The translations under genes and the position numbers were made by a program. Positions 26,781 to 36,793 of a stretch of 64,000 nt of DNA are shown one piece after another. This stretch comes from Tellurirhabdus bombi (GTDB lineage Bacteria > Bacteroidota > Bacteroidia > Cytophagales > Spirosomataceae). The stretch's first letter is position 1. Each line of letters starts with the position of its first letter. The DNA is taken from NCBI RefSeq assembly GCF_021484805.1, contig NZ_CP090557.1, positions 4,538,001 to 4,602,000 on the forward strand. The letters are read 5' to 3'. The notes under the pieces were generated by a model that made no database searches, was not told the DNA's origin, and saw only the letters and a program-made list of their open reading frames with translations.

Positions 26781-29474
26781 ATGGACTACTCATTATCTAT
26801 GGGACGCAACGCCGAACGGGAGCGACTTTATGCCCGAAAAGACAACAAAGGCTGGAAGAAATGGGGGCCTTATTTGTCGGAACGCTCCTGGGGCACGGTT
26901 CGCGAAGATTACAGTGTACACGGCAACGCCTGGAGCTATATCACGCACGACATGGCCCGCTCCCGCGCCTACCGCTGGGGGGAAGATGGCATTGGCGGTA
27001 TTTCGGACAACAAGGGCCATATCTGTCTGGGAATGGCCTTCTGGAATCATAATGATGGCATTATTAAAGAGCGGCTTTTTGGCTTGACCGGCCCCGAAGG
27101 CAATCATGGCGAGGATGTGAAGGAAGCGTATTACTACCTGGATAGTACGCCGACGCATTCGTACATGAAAATGCTCTACAAATACCCTCAAGTTCCTTTC
27201 CCTTATAGTGAACTCGTCGAGCAGGGACGCCAGCGCAATCGCCAACAACCTGAATACGAATTAGTTGATACCGGAATTTTCGACGATAACCAATATTTCG
27301 ATATTTTTATCGAATATGCCAAGCCCGACGAAAATGATCTTCTGATCAAGCTAACCATCCACAATCGGCACGATCAGCCAGCGCCATTGACCGTTTTGCC
27401 AACAATCTGGTTCCGCAATACCTGGTCGTGGGGCTACGAGCAATATACCTACAAGCCCATGCTGAATGGAATTGCCAACACGCAAATCGCGCTGGACCAT
27501 AAGCTGCTTGGCAAGTTCAAACTCTACTGCGATAGCGCCGATGAGCTGCTATTCTGCGAAAATGAAACCAATGCCCAACGGCTTTACGGTACGCCGAACA
27601 AGTCGATGTACTGCAAAGACGGCATCAATAATTTTATTGTTGATGACGACCGGAAGCAGGTGAATCCCAACCAGATCGGCACCAAAGCTGCGGCCCGGTA
27701 TACCCGCACGGTGCAGCCCGGCGAAGCCTTGACCATCCGGCTGCGGTTTAGTAACCTGACCCAGTTGAACCAGCCATTTGCCGATTTTGATCAGCTATTC
27801 GACCAGCGCAAAAACGAAGCTGATGAGTTTTTCGACGACCTGCAACGCAACGTACCCGACGCCGAGCTACGCGCCATTCAACGGCAGGCCTACGCGGGAA
27901 TGATGTGGAATAAGCAGTTTTATTACTACAACGTCAACGAGTGGATCAAAGGCGATCCGAAGATGCCGACTCCGTTCCACGGGCGGGCTTTTCAGCGCAA
28001 CTCGACCTGGCGGCACATGTATACGGCCAATATTTTATCGATGCCGGATAAATGGGAATACCCCTGGTTTGCCGCCTGGGACCTGGCTTTCCATACGCTC
28101 ACACTCGCCCGCATGGACCCTAATTTCGCCAAGCGACAACTGGCCGTTATCCTTCGCGAATATTACATGCACCCGAACGGACAGATTCCGGCCTACGAGT
28201 GGAATTTCAGCGACGTAAATCCCCCGGTTCATGCCTGGGCCACCTGGAAAGTATACGAAATTGACCGCGACATGAACGGCAAAGGCGATACGGCCTTTTT
28301 GGAACGAGTTTTCCAGAAGCTGCTGCTCAATTTTACGTGGTGGGTCAATCAGAAAGATATTAACGGAAATAACGTTTTTGGCGGCGGCTTCCTTGGTCTG
28401 GATAATATCGGAGTCTTCGACCGTAGCGCGCCCCTGCCGATGGGTGGCCACATTGAACAGTCGGACGGTACGGGCTGGATGGCCATGTATACGCTGAACA
28501 TGCTCCGCATTGCCTGCGAAATCTCCATTGAACGTCCGACGTATCAGGACATGGCCTCGAAATTTTTTGAACACTTCCTGCACATTGCGGGTGCCATGAA
28601 AAACCTGGGTGGACAAAACATCAGCCTTTGGGACGAAGAAGACCAGTTTTATTACGATGCCCTACACATGCCCGACGGCCGTAATACGCTCCTGAAAATT
28701 CGCTCGATGGTGGGCTTGATTCCGCTGTTCGCGGTCGAAATTCTGGACGAAAAATTGCTCTCTAAATTACCCGATTTCAAACGCCGTGTCGAATGGGTTT
28801 TGTCCAATCGCCCCGACCTGGCTTCGCTTGTTTCGCGCTGGCACGAACCGGGTAAAGGGGCCACGCACCTGCTGTCTTTGCTACGGGGTCATCGGATGAA
28901 AATGCTCTTGAAACGCATGTTTGATGAAGCGGAATTTTTGTCGGATTACGGCATTCGGGCGTTGTCCAAATACCACGAAAAAAATCCGTATGAGTTTAAC
29001 GTCAACGGCGAAGTTTTCAGCGTCAAGTACGTAGCCGCCGAGTCGGAAACAAGCTTGTTTGGTGGTAATTCCAACTGGCGCGGGCCGATCTGGTTCCCGC
29101 TGAACTTCATGATTGTCGATTCGCTGCTGAAGTTTTACAACTACTACGGCGACGATTTCGAGATTGAATACCCAACGAATTCCGGCCAGATCATGAGCAT
29201 CAAGGAAGCCACGGTTCTGCTGGCGGAACGACTGGTTAATATCTTCCGGCGCAACGACGCAGGAGATGTTCCGGCTCACGGGGCTTACCGGAAATTCCAG
29301 GATGATCCTCATTTTAAGGACCTTTATTTGTTCTACGAATACTTCCACGGCGACAACGGAAGCGGCCTCGGTGCTAGTCACCAAACCGGTTGGACCGGGC
29401 TTGTTGCCGACCTGATTGAGTTTTTATACCAGCACCGGCTGCAAACAGAACCGGCTGCGGCTAAGGTGCTTTAG
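26781..29474 (+). CDS. GH63-like glucosidase (MGH1-type family)
   Basis: The 897 residues (from MDYSLSMGRNAERERLYARK) show the features of GH63/MGH1-like enzymes of bacteria: SERSWGTVREDYS, the AYRWGEDGIGGISD segment, a long (alpha/alpha)6 barrel with FAAWDLAFHTLTLARMDP, ILREYYMHPNGQIPAYEW, GGFLGLDNIGVFDRS and LFGGNSNWRGPIWFPLNFM near the end. No signal peptide is visible, so it is likely cytoplasmic. The substrate is probably an alpha-glucoside such as a mannosyl- or glucosylglycerate, but that is not shown by the sequence. Confidence 0.85.
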   Translation: MDYSLSMGRNAERERLYARKDNKGWKKWGPYLSERSWGTVREDYSVHGNAWSYITHDMARSRAYRWGEDGIGGISDNKGHICLGMAFWNHNDGIIKERLFGLTGPEGNHGEDVKEAYYYLDSTPTHSYMKMLYKYPQVPFPYSELVEQGRQRNRQQPEYELVDTGIFDDNQYFDIFIEYAKPDENDLLIKLTIHNRHDQPAPLTVLPTIWFRNTWSWGYEQYTYKPMLNGIANTQIALDHKLLGKFKLYCDSADELLFCENETNAQRLYGTPNKSMYCKDGINNFIVDDDRKQVNPNQIGTKAAARYTRTVQPGEALTIRLRFSNLTQLNQPFADFDQLFDQRKNEADEFFDDLQRNVPDAELRAIQRQAYAGMMWNKQFYYYNVNEWIKGDPKMPTPFHGRAFQRNSTWRHMYTANILSMPDKWEYPWFAAWDLAFHTLTLARMDPNFAKRQLAVILREYYMHPNGQIPAYEWNFSDVNPPVHAWATWKVYEIDRDMNGKGDTAFLERVFQKLLLNFTWWVNQKDINGNNVFGGGFLGLDNIGVFDRSAPLPMGGHIEQSDGTGWMAMYTLNMLRIACEISIERPTYQDMASKFFEHFLHIAGAMKNLGGQNISLWDEEDQFYYDALHMPDGRNTLLKIRSMVGLIPLFAVEILDEKLLSKLPDFKRRVEWVLSNRPDLASLVSRWHEPGKGATHLLSLLRGHRMKMLLKRMFDEAEFLSDYGIRALSKYHEKNPYEFNVNGEVFSVKYVAAESETSLFGGNSNWRGPIWFPLNFMIVDSLLKFYNYYGDDFEIEYPTNSGQIMSIKEATVLLAERLVNIFRRNDAGDVPAHGAYRKFQDDPHFKDLYLFYEYFHGDNGSGLGASHQTGWTGLVADLIEFLYQHRLQTEPAAAKVL

Positions 29475-29487
29475 CCCATAGGAGCAG

Positions 29488-29530
29488 AAAGCGGAGCCAT
29501 TGAAAACGGCTCCGCTTTTGTTTATTTATC
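29488..29530 (+). terminator. Intrinsic terminator after the GH63-like gene
   Basis: An 11-bp stem (29488-29498 with 29508-29518) is followed by TGTTTATTT on the plus strand. The tail overlaps the last codons of the convergent acylase gene. Confidence 0.8.
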
Positions 29531-31711
29531 GCCCGGATGGTAGGTTCTGGCGGCATGCTGCGCTACCTCTTCCGGATAAAACCGCACGTCTTTAAACTTC
29601 CCCTCGCAAAACAAAGCCGCCTGATCGGTGAAATGCGGCGAGGCTGGATCACTGCTTTGTCCACCCGTCACAACGGATCGCGCTTTGACTCTATCGCCAA
29701 ACTCCACCACGGCCACAAAGCTGTTGCCGACATTGCCGTAGCGTTTTTTCGTCCCCGGGTAAGGCCGCGCTCCGTAAGCCGCCAACGAACCCCAGACCGA
29801 AGACGTAAAAGCAACCGGAATACTTGGCTTCGAATCGTCGAATGTTTCAGTTATTTTTCCGGTCAGCCGCTGGTAACGGTTTACGTCGCCCCAGGCTACG
29901 TTCCAGCTTCCAAAGTCGCGCGTCAGTTCGTCCAGGGTTTCGGTCAGCACGGCGATTTTTTCCTGCGGTGACGTTTTTTCAATAATAAAATCCGTGAAAC
30001 TTAGGTTCGTGATGCGTTGCCCAGCCGGTATACGAGGCCGCGCCAACCGCTGCATTTTTTCGCCCCAGACAATAGCTAAGGTCATCGCTACCGACGTTGT
30101 TCCATAATTTAAATCCCAAGCTTTCAAGATACCGATTGCTTCGGACAGGGATTTAAGTTGCTCATTCTGGGCGGCTACGGTTGCGTAAGCCTTGACTAAA
30201 GCAGGCACCAGATCTTCAAAACCCGCCAAATATGGATCATTGGCGGCGGCAATCAGCGTATCAAGTGTAAAAACCGATTTGTTACTTAACACCCGAACGG
30301 CGTTGATTCCCCGGTAATTTTCCGCGTCGGGAGCCATGTAGCTTGGGTATTGATTTTTCGCTGGACTGCTGCTTCCCGAGACGGTAAACGGCGTTGAATT
30401 GCAATTCTGAATCCAGCCGCTGGCTGGGTTATGTACCTGAACAATGGCATCAATGGAATGTAGGCCTTTCCAGTCGGTGGCCGGATTGCTACCGTCTACC
30501 GGTTGGCTCCAGTCGAAAGTGGTATCCCGCTTAGGCATGAAGTTGCCGTGCCAGTAGGCAATGTTCCCTTTTCGGTCGGTAAAAACGGTGTTATTTGAGG
30601 CATTGCCGTTGAGCTTCATCACTTTTTTATACGCAGCGTAGCCGTTGGCCTTGGTCCGCAAATAAGACTGAGCCAGCGCATTCAGGCCGTCATTCATCAT
30701 GCGAACCGTGATCCATTTGCCGTCTTTCAGGCCAACAACCGGACCGTGATGCGTTCGAAAAACGGTAAATTCTTTGTACTTCACCCCATTCTTATCTTTG
30801 TAGGGCAACGATAGCTTCTGCGTCTGCACAGGCCGCGATTCCGTTCCGTATTTGTAGTAAAATGCTCCGTTCTTTTGCTCCACTGTTTCCAGGTATTCGT
30901 CCATTGAGTCGGCACTGCTCGACGTATGCATCCAGCCGCAATTTTCGTTAAAGCCCTGATAGATAAAGAATTGACCCCACGTAACCGCTCCATACGCATT
31001 CAATCCTTTCTTACTGACCATGTGGACTTCCGACCGAAAATAAAAGGACGTATGCGGATTGATGAGCAGCAAGGCGTTTTTGCTGGCACTTTTGGACGGC
31101 GCTATCGCAAAGCCATTGGAACCCACTGGCTCCCGGTCTTTTTTGTCAAAATCGTCGATCCAGGATGTTGATCTGTTTTCGCCGTAAAACGCCTTGATTC
31201 GATCAATCGGCACGACGCTGATATTCCCGCCAATACTGCCTTCGCTGAACATAAGCGGCATCCAGGGCTGAAAGCGTTTCAACAATTTAGTCTTTACCTG
31301 AGGGTGCTTGTACAGGTAGTAATTGGTCCCGTCAGCAAAGGCATCCAGCAGCTTTTTCATCCAGGCCGGACTTTTCTGGTACAGGGCAATAGCTTCCGTC
31401 GTGTCCATAAACAGGCGGGCTCGCAGGTCGTGGTATAGTGCGCCCTCTCCTTCAACCTCGGCCAGACGGCCAATGGACGTGATGTAATTTTCCTCGACGC
31501 GGGCAAAATCATCTTCGCACTGCGTAAACAAGACGCCAAAGACCACATCGGCGTCCGTTTTCCCGTAGATATGCGGCACACTCCAGGTATCACGAATGAT
31601 TTTTATACCGCTAGCCTGCTTCTTCCAGCGCGTAATTTCCTCTTTAGTAAACGATTGACTGAAAACAGGGACGGAATATAAGACAAAGAGCAAGCCATAA
31701 AAAAGCCTCAT
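29522..31711 (-). CDS. Penicillin acylase/acyl-homoserine-lactone acylase family protein
   Basis: The 729 residues have a signal peptide (MRLFYGLLFVLYSVPVFSQ), an alpha-chain part (IIRDTWSVPHIYGKTDADVVFG), then the self-cleavage site VGSNGFAIAP with Ser198 as the expected N-terminal nucleophile of the beta chain, and NTN-fold segments (INPHTSFYFRSEVHM, WGQFFIYQGFNENCGWMHTS). Known relatives hydrolyse amide bonds in penicillins, acyl-homoserine lactones or aculeacin. The substrate here is open; quorum-signal degradation is possible. Confidence 0.88.
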   Translation of the reverse strand: MRLFYGLLFVLYSVPVFSQSFTKEEITRWKKQASGIKIIRDTWSVPHIYGKTDADVVFGVLFTQCEDDFARVEENYITSIGRLAEVEGEGALYHDLRARLFMDTTEAIALYQKSPAWMKKLLDAFADGTNYYLYKHPQVKTKLLKRFQPWMPLMFSEGSIGGNISVVPIDRIKAFYGENRSTSWIDDFDKKDREPVGSNGFAIAPSKSASKNALLLINPHTSFYFRSEVHMVSKKGLNAYGAVTWGQFFIYQGFNENCGWMHTSSSADSMDEYLETVEQKNGAFYYKYGTESRPVQTQKLSLPYKDKNGVKYKEFTVFRTHHGPVVGLKDGKWITVRMMNDGLNALAQSYLRTKANGYAAYKKVMKLNGNASNNTVFTDRKGNIAYWHGNFMPKRDTTFDWSQPVDGSNPATDWKGLHSIDAIVQVHNPASGWIQNCNSTPFTVSGSSSPAKNQYPSYMAPDAENYRGINAVRVLSNKSVFTLDTLIAAANDPYLAGFEDLVPALVKAYATVAAQNEQLKSLSEAIGILKAWDLNYGTTSVAMTLAIVWGEKMQRLARPRIPAGQRITNLSFTDFIIEKTSPQEKIAVLTETLDELTRDFGSWNVAWGDVNRYQRLTGKITETFDDSKPSIPVAFTSSVWGSLAAYGARPYPGTKKRYGNVGNSFVAVVEFGDRVKARSVVTGGQSSDPASPHFTDQAALFCEGKFKDVRFYPEEVAQHAARTYHPGDK

Positions 31712-31956
31712 TTTTCAGAAAGTAAGTAGTTGATGATGATGCGGGCAAGATAGGGCAAAATTTCTTACTGGCCAATCGGCATAATGAGGAGGTAAAAGGC
31801 TTTTATAAGTGGTACTGTTTACTTTAATTTCAGCACAAATTGACCGCATAATAGACGTTTCTTAATCCGATAAAGCGGTAAATTGTAGCCGACTGATTAA
31901 TCTTTAAGCCCTTAAAATGATCTAAGCTTTGACATTATAACCAACCGTGAATCTGT

Positions 31957-32802
31957 ATGAAACTCCTTACACTCACAGGCTCGCTCCTGCTACTAAACGC
32001 AACTTTTTCTCTGGCGCAAACCACTTCCGCTCCTTTTGACCCGGTGGCGATTGAACGGAAGTTTGCCCGTATGGCGCTCGATACCACGACGAAAGCGGCC
32101 TTTCTGGCCAATATGGCCGACTCTGCCATCGTTTTTGATAATGGAAAATCAAAACTGGCCCGATTACACTGGCAGGCTCAACCTGATTCGGCCAGCAAGC
32201 TTGTCTGGGGGCCGGCCTTCGCCGACGTGGCGAAATCGGGTGATTTTGGGTATACAACGGGGCCTACTTATACAGAATCGGGCGGGAAACGCATTGGCTA
32301 TGGACAATACGTGACCGTCTGGCAAAAGCAGGATGATCAGACGGTGAAATTTTTGATTGACGCGGGGATTACGCACGCAACACCGATGAGCATTCCGGCG
32401 GATGTCAACCTGACCAAAGTAACGAGTAAGAGCACTAATTTTAAAAGCAACGATTTACTGAACGTAGACAAGGCCTTTAACCGGCAGTTACCCCGCATCG
32501 GTGTACCCACTTCTCACCGCTTTTTTATCAGTCGCGGAGCCCGTTTTTATCGGCAAAACCAACTACCGCTGGTCGCTCCTGAAACCATTCAAAAACAGAT
32601 GGCCGGTGAAACGGCCCTTCGTTTTGACGCTCAAGGCGCTCAGATTTCTTCTTCCGGGGATATGGGATTTGTCTATGGTACGTATAAGTCGGAAAAAGAC
32701 GCATACACCTCCGGCAGTTACCTTCGCATCTGGAAAAACGAGTCCAGTGGCGAGTGGCGTATTGTACTCGATATTCTAAACCCGGCCATCGCCGGAAGAT
32801 GA
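31957..32802 (+). CDS. Secreted protein with two NTF2/SnoaL-like domains
   Basis: The 281 residues start with a signal peptide (MKLLTLTGSLLLLNATFSLAQ). The mature part looks like a tandem of NTF2-like folds: the first at about 25-140 (ERKFARMALDTTTKAAFLANM, DFGYTTGPTYTESGGKRIGYGQYVTVWQ split by a gap), the second at about 165-278 (DKAFNRQLPRIGVPTSHRFF, DMGFVYGTYKSEKDAYTSGS, YLRIWKNESSGEWRIVLDIL). The repeated G(F/Y)xxGxY pattern supports internal duplication. Function unknown. Confidence 0.75.
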   Translation: MKLLTLTGSLLLLNATFSLAQTTSAPFDPVAIERKFARMALDTTTKAAFLANMADSAIVFDNGKSKLARLHWQAQPDSASKLVWGPAFADVAKSGDFGYTTGPTYTESGGKRIGYGQYVTVWQKQDDQTVKFLIDAGITHATPMSIPADVNLTKVTSKSTNFKSNDLLNVDKAFNRQLPRIGVPTSHRFFISRGARFYRQNQLPLVAPETIQKQMAGETALRFDAQGAQISSSGDMGFVYGTYKSEKDAYTSGSYLRIWKNESSGEWRIVLDILNPAIAGR

Positions 32803-32817
32803 GCCTTCGTACCGAGC

Positions 32818-32910
32818 AAAAGCCTTAAAATCCGGCTTTTCAGCCAAGGTAGATTCGCTTACGTTTAATAAATCCCGCCAAGATTTCATCGATCTTGGCG
32901 GGATTTATTC
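32818..32910 (+). terminator. Two successive hairpin terminators
   Basis: A short stem AAAAGCC/GGCTTTT (32818-32824 with 32834-32840) is followed by a long perfect 15-bp stem (32870-32884 with 32892-32906) ending in ATTT. The first resembles an intrinsic terminator; the second is strong but with a weak T-run. Confidence 0.7.
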
Positions 32911-32964
32911 GTTTAAAAATAAATGAATTACGTAACTTACTCCGCACAAACTAACCCTCCCATC

Positions 32965-33357
32965 ATGGAAAATCAACCGTATAATAACCCTCCCCATACG
33001 CCTCCTTATTCGAGCCTCAGCCAATCCGACGAACGCATGTGGGCCATGTTTGCGCACCTCAGTGCTTTGGCTGGGTTCGCCATTCCTTTTGGCAATATCA
33101 TTGGTCCTCTGGTTGTCTGGCAAATTCAGAAAGACAAATCGGCCTTTGTTGATTTTCACGGTAAAGAATCGCTGAACTTTCAGATCACAATGGCGATTCT
33201 GTACGCTATTTCATTCGTACTGGTCTTTATTCTGGTCGGTTTCGGACTGCTGGTGATTTTAGGTTTGGTCAGCCTGGTTCTATTTATTATCGCTTCCGTG
33301 AAAGCCAACAACGGCGAATATTATAAATATCCCTTCACGTTTCGGTTTATCCAATAA
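32965..33357 (+). CDS. DUF4870 (Tic20-like) membrane protein
   Basis: The ATG at 32965 gives MENQPYNNPPHTPPY, 130 residues, preferred over an ATG 14 codons earlier. A proline-rich head is followed by ERMWAMFAHLSALAGFAIPFGNIIGPLVVWQIQKD split over the first helix, the conserved FVDFHGKESLNFQIT, and two more helices to the end. This is the DUF4870 pattern. The function of the family is unknown. Confidence 0.85.
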   Translation: MENQPYNNPPHTPPYSSLSQSDERMWAMFAHLSALAGFAIPFGNIIGPLVVWQIQKDKSAFVDFHGKESLNFQITMAILYAISFVLVFILVGFGLLVILGLVSLVLFIIASVKANNGEYYKYPFTFRFIQ

Positions 33358-33425
33358 AAAAGCAATACGGGCTTAGAAGTGGTTGAGTCATTAGTCATTC
33401 TCTTCCCTCTAGGCCCGTATTGCTT
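33355..33425. terminator. Long-loop inverted repeat between convergent genes
   Basis: A perfect 13-bp stem (33360-33372 with 33413-33425) encloses a 40-nt loop. On the minus strand the stem is followed by a T-rich stretch, so it probably ends the copper operon transcript. Confidence 0.65.
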
Positions 33426-33430
33426 GTTAG

Positions 33431-33640
33431 TTAAACTTGCTCTGCTTTGTAACCGGCTTCAGTTATTGCTTTCACGACGTCTTCCTTCGTCGCTCCGTCG
33501 GTTTCGACGGTCAAAATCCGGTCAGGATTCTTCAAATCCACATCCCAGTGGTCAATTCCCGTTACTTTGTCCAGATGGGGCGTTACTGTAGCGACGCAGG
33601 CACCACATTTGATGGTTGTTTTAAACTTCAATGTTTCCAT
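33431..33640 (-). CDS. CopZ-like heavy-metal-associated chaperone
   Basis: The 69-residue protein is a single HMA domain: METLKFKTTIKCGACVATV with the CxxC motif CGAC (12-15), then VDLKNPDRILTVETDGATKEDVVKAITEAGY. It should carry Cu(I) to the ATPase encoded 14 bp upstream in the same operon. Confidence 0.9.
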   Translation of the reverse strand: METLKFKTTIKCGACVATVTPHLDKVTGIDHWDVDLKNPDRILTVETDGATKEDVVKAITEAGYKAEQV

Positions 33641-33654
33641 AGTGATTGTTTGAT

Positions 33655-35916
33655 TTACAGTTTTGCTGCTTTTAATCGTAAACTATTTGTTACTACTGAC
33701 ACCGAACTAAGCGCCATAGCGGCTCCGGCCAGCATCGGATTTAACAGGAATCCAAAAGCTGGGTAAAGAACGCCCGCCGCAACTGGAATCCCGATCAGGT
33801 TATAAATAAAGGCCCAGAAAAGGTTCTGCCGAATCGTTTTCACTGTCTTGCGGGAAAGTTTGAGCGCCTTCGGCACGCCGTTCAGATCGGAGGTAATCAG
33901 GGTCATGTGTGCCACATCAATGGCAATGTCGGAGCCTTTTCCCATGGCAATGCTGACGTTGGCCTGCGCCAGCGCCTGCGAATCGTTAATTCCATCGCCC
34001 ACCATCGCAACGACTTTCCCTTCGGCTTGTAGGCGTTTTACAACCTGCGCTTTTTCATCTGGCAATACCCCCGCTTTAACGTGCTGAATTCCCACCTGGC
34101 GCGCTACGGCGGTGGCGGTCTCGTTATTGTCACCCGTCAGCATCCAAACCTCAATTCCCTGCTTTTGCAAGGCGGCAATGGCTTGTTTCGAACTCGCTTT
34201 GACTTGGTCCGCGATGGCCAGCACGGCCAGTACCGATTGCTGGTTGGCAAAAAACACAACCGTTTTCGCTTCGTTACGCCAGCGCCCGGCCACTTCCGCT
34301 AACTCAGCGGATAAGCTTATCTGCTGCTCTCGAATCAGGGCTTCGTTCCCCACAAAGTAAGTCATTCCTTCTGCATCTCCGGTCACTCCGCGTCCAGTCA
34401 AGCTGGCAAAAGCCGTCAGGGTAACCCTTTCTCCCGCAGGAATTCCGTTCACGACGGCTTCGGCAAGCGGATGCTCAGAACGGCCTTCGAGGGTGCGTAA
34501 GATTTGCTTATTCCGAGCCGTTTCGCTGGCTTGGTCCAGCCAAACCTGATCGGTTAAGGCGGGTTTCCCTTCTGTAATGGTCCCGGTTTTATCCAGAATC
34601 ACCGCATTGACTTTATAACCCAATTCCAGGCTTTCCGCGTCCTTAATCAGCAGATTAGCCTCAGCGCCTTTCCCAATTCCGACCATGATGGCCGTTGGTG
34701 TAGCCAGTCCAAGAGCACAGGGACAAGCAATAACCAGTACGGTTACCAGGGCCAACAAACCATGCGTAAAAGCACTTTCGCCGCCTACTACGAGCCAAGC
34801 CACTAGACTTAGCAAGGCAATCCCAACCACAACCGGCACGAAAATACCAGCAATTTTGTCCACCAGCTTCTGCACCGGAGCCTTACTGCCCTGCGCTTCC
34901 TGCACGCGTCGGATGATTTGTGCCAGCAGGGTTTGCGACCCCACCTGGTCAGCAACGAATTGAAAGCTCCCTTTTTGGTTGATTGTTCCGGCAAAAACCC
35001 GGTCGCTCGCCTTCTTTTCTACCGGCACTGGTTCGCCCGAAATCAGGCTTTCATCCACATACGAACTGCCTTCCGAGACGTGGCCATCAACCGCAATTTG
35101 CTCACCAGGACGAACCAATACTACCATTCCGGGTACAACCTGAGCGATGGGCGTTTCCTGCTCTTGACCAGCGGTGATTACACGAACGGTTTTGGGCTGT
35201 AAGCCCATTAGCTTCTTCAACGCCGTGGACGTGTTCGATTTAGCATTCTCTTCCAGGTATTTTCCCAGGGTGATAAAAGCAATGATTACCGTTGCCGCTT
35301 CGTAGTAAACGTGCGGATGCAGCCCCCGGCGGTGCCAAAAATCAGGATAGAAGGTGTTGAATAGACTAAAAAGAAAGGCAATTCCCGTCGAAAGAGCCAC
35401 GAGCGTGTCCATGTTCGCTTTGCCATGCCGTGCCTGTTTCCAGGCATTCATGAAAAAGGGTCGCCCTACGATTGCCAGAACGGGTGCCGACAAAGCCAGC
35501 ATAATCCAGTTTGCATAGGGAATGTCCATGAAGAACATGCCGATCACAACCACGGGCAGCGATAAGGCCGTAGCCCAAATGGTGCGTAGTTTTAAATTCC
35601 GGACGTGCGCCTGCTGGGCAATTTCGGCTTGCTGGCGACTTTCAGCCTCATCGTCGGCAACGACCAGATCATAGCCCATCTCCTGCAATACACCCTGCAT
35701 GGCCTGCGGGTTAGTCACCGATGGGTCAAAATCGACCAGAACGGTTTGCCCCGCAAAGTTGACCGCCGCTTCGTTGACCCCCGGCGTTTCCCGGAGCATC
35801 GATTCAACACTGGTCGCACAGGCCGCGCAACTCATCCCCAGAACGGGCAGTGTTTTTTTTGTATGTTTCTGACCAGAAGCCGTTTGAGCCCCCGGTTCTT
35901 TTGTCTGTGTTTCCAT
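33655..35916 (-). CDS. copA: Copper-translocating P1B-type ATPase
   Basis: The 753 residues start with one HMA domain (GMSCAACATSVE, about 27-38), then membrane helices, the actuator loop (ISGEPVPVEKK), the ion-binding CPC in VIACPCALGLATPTA, the phosphorylation site DKTGTITEGKP, the HP motif EGRSEHPLAEAV and the hinge MVGDGINDSQALAQA. It pumps Cu(I) out of the cytoplasm at the expense of ATP. It forms an operon with the CopZ-like chaperone. Confidence 0.95.
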   Translation of the reverse strand: METQTKEPGAQTASGQKHTKKTLPVLGMSCAACATSVESMLRETPGVNEAAVNFAGQTVLVDFDPSVTNPQAMQGVLQEMGYDLVVADDEAESRQQAEIAQQAHVRNLKLRTIWATALSLPVVVIGMFFMDIPYANWIMLALSAPVLAIVGRPFFMNAWKQARHGKANMDTLVALSTGIAFLFSLFNTFYPDFWHRRGLHPHVYYEAATVIIAFITLGKYLEENAKSNTSTALKKLMGLQPKTVRVITAGQEQETPIAQVVPGMVVLVRPGEQIAVDGHVSEGSSYVDESLISGEPVPVEKKASDRVFAGTINQKGSFQFVADQVGSQTLLAQIIRRVQEAQGSKAPVQKLVDKIAGIFVPVVVGIALLSLVAWLVVGGESAFTHGLLALVTVLVIACPCALGLATPTAIMVGIGKGAEANLLIKDAESLELGYKVNAVILDKTGTITEGKPALTDQVWLDQASETARNKQILRTLEGRSEHPLAEAVVNGIPAGERVTLTAFASLTGRGVTGDAEGMTYFVGNEALIREQQISLSAELAEVAGRWRNEAKTVVFFANQQSVLAVLAIADQVKASSKQAIAALQKQGIEVWMLTGDNNETATAVARQVGIQHVKAGVLPDEKAQVVKRLQAEGKVVAMVGDGINDSQALAQANVSIAMGKGSDIAIDVAHMTLITSDLNGVPKALKLSRKTVKTIRQNLFWAFIYNLIGIPVAAGVLYPAFGFLLNPMLAGAAMALSSVSVVTNSLRLKAAKL

Positions 35917-36013
35917 AGCTTTTTGGCTATTTTAGTAACACGACAAAGGTAAGCTAGGTTCTACCCGCTAACGGTACACATTTCAAGCGGGGCTGTACAG
36001 AATTTTTGGATTT

Positions 36014-36613
36014 CTAAAACCAGGGGCGGCGTACTTTAAATTCCTTTTTCAGCCCCCGAATCAAGAGGAAAGCACCCAGCAAACCGAATATAATGGCCAG
36101 AATGGTGACATTAAGAACGGCAAATAACACCGCTACTAAAATCACAACGACGGAAGCTTTCAGGCTCCAGTGAATCCGCTGCCACCAATTGAGCTTTTTA
36201 CGGGGTTTCAAGCCCAGCACTTCGCGCAGGGTTTTCTTTTGTTTAGGCTTGGGCCGTGGCTGCATTTGCGCCGGTTGGCTGGAGGCAGTTTCATTCACGA
36301 ACAGGCTGTTCACGTGGCGCAGGTGCTGCCGGATCGGATTGCGCGTCTCGACGGGAAGCGCCGACGTTGCCGTGGCGTATATTTCCTCGGTTGGTGCATT
36401 TTCGTCAAGCGGAGCTTCACGCAGAATGGCAGTCAGTTGCGTTGTATCAATGGATTTTGGGCTTACAACTAGTTTTTTGGCTTCGGGCGCAGGCGTTGAC
36501 CGAAACGTTTCGACGGGCATTCGCTGGTAGAGCGCCGGTGGACGATTGCAGGACGTAATAAGCAGACAGATAACCCAATAGCCTAGAAAATAAAGCGCCG
36601 TATTGTTATTCAT
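36014..36613 (-). CDS. Putative lipoprotein with two C-terminal membrane helices
   Basis: The 199 residues open with a lipoprotein signal (LGYWVICLLITSCNRPP, Cys22). A polar middle with a basic patch (RPKPKQKKTLREVLGLKPRKK) follows. Two hydrophobic segments lie near the end (about 150-192, VVVILVAVLFAVLNVTILAI and IFGLLGAFLLIRGL). I do not recognise a family. The mix of lipobox and transmembrane hairpin occurs in many Bacteroidota proteins of unknown role. Confidence 0.7.
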   Translation of the reverse strand: MNNNTALYFLGYWVICLLITSCNRPPALYQRMPVETFRSTPAPEAKKLVVSPKSIDTTQLTAILREAPLDENAPTEEIYATATSALPVETRNPIRQHLRHVNSLFVNETASSQPAQMQPRPKPKQKKTLREVLGLKPRKKLNWWQRIHWSLKASVVVILVAVLFAVLNVTILAIIFGLLGAFLLIRGLKKEFKVRRPWF

Positions 36614-36736
36614 TAAGATCTAATGATTCTTGTGCAACGAATTGACTCGTCACTAGAACGAATCGATTGAGCGGGTTAATATAAATAGTTCTGCTTTTTG
36701 ACCCTATATTTCTACTAGTATTTGATCAAATTAAGC

Positions 36737-36778
36737 AAAAAAGGTCACCCTACTAAAGTACCTTAGTAGGGTGACCTT
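36737..36778 (-). terminator. Intrinsic terminator after the SDR gene
   Basis: A perfect 16-bp stem (36741-36756 with 36763-36778) is followed on the minus strand by a run of T (complement of the A-run at 36737-36742). Confidence 0.88.
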
Positions 36779-36793
36779 CTTATTTCTGGTTTA

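Noticed and set aside
28035-28616. Open frame on the minus strand inside the GH63-like gene
   Set aside because: Antisense shadow; the plus-strand gene has clear family motifs throughout.
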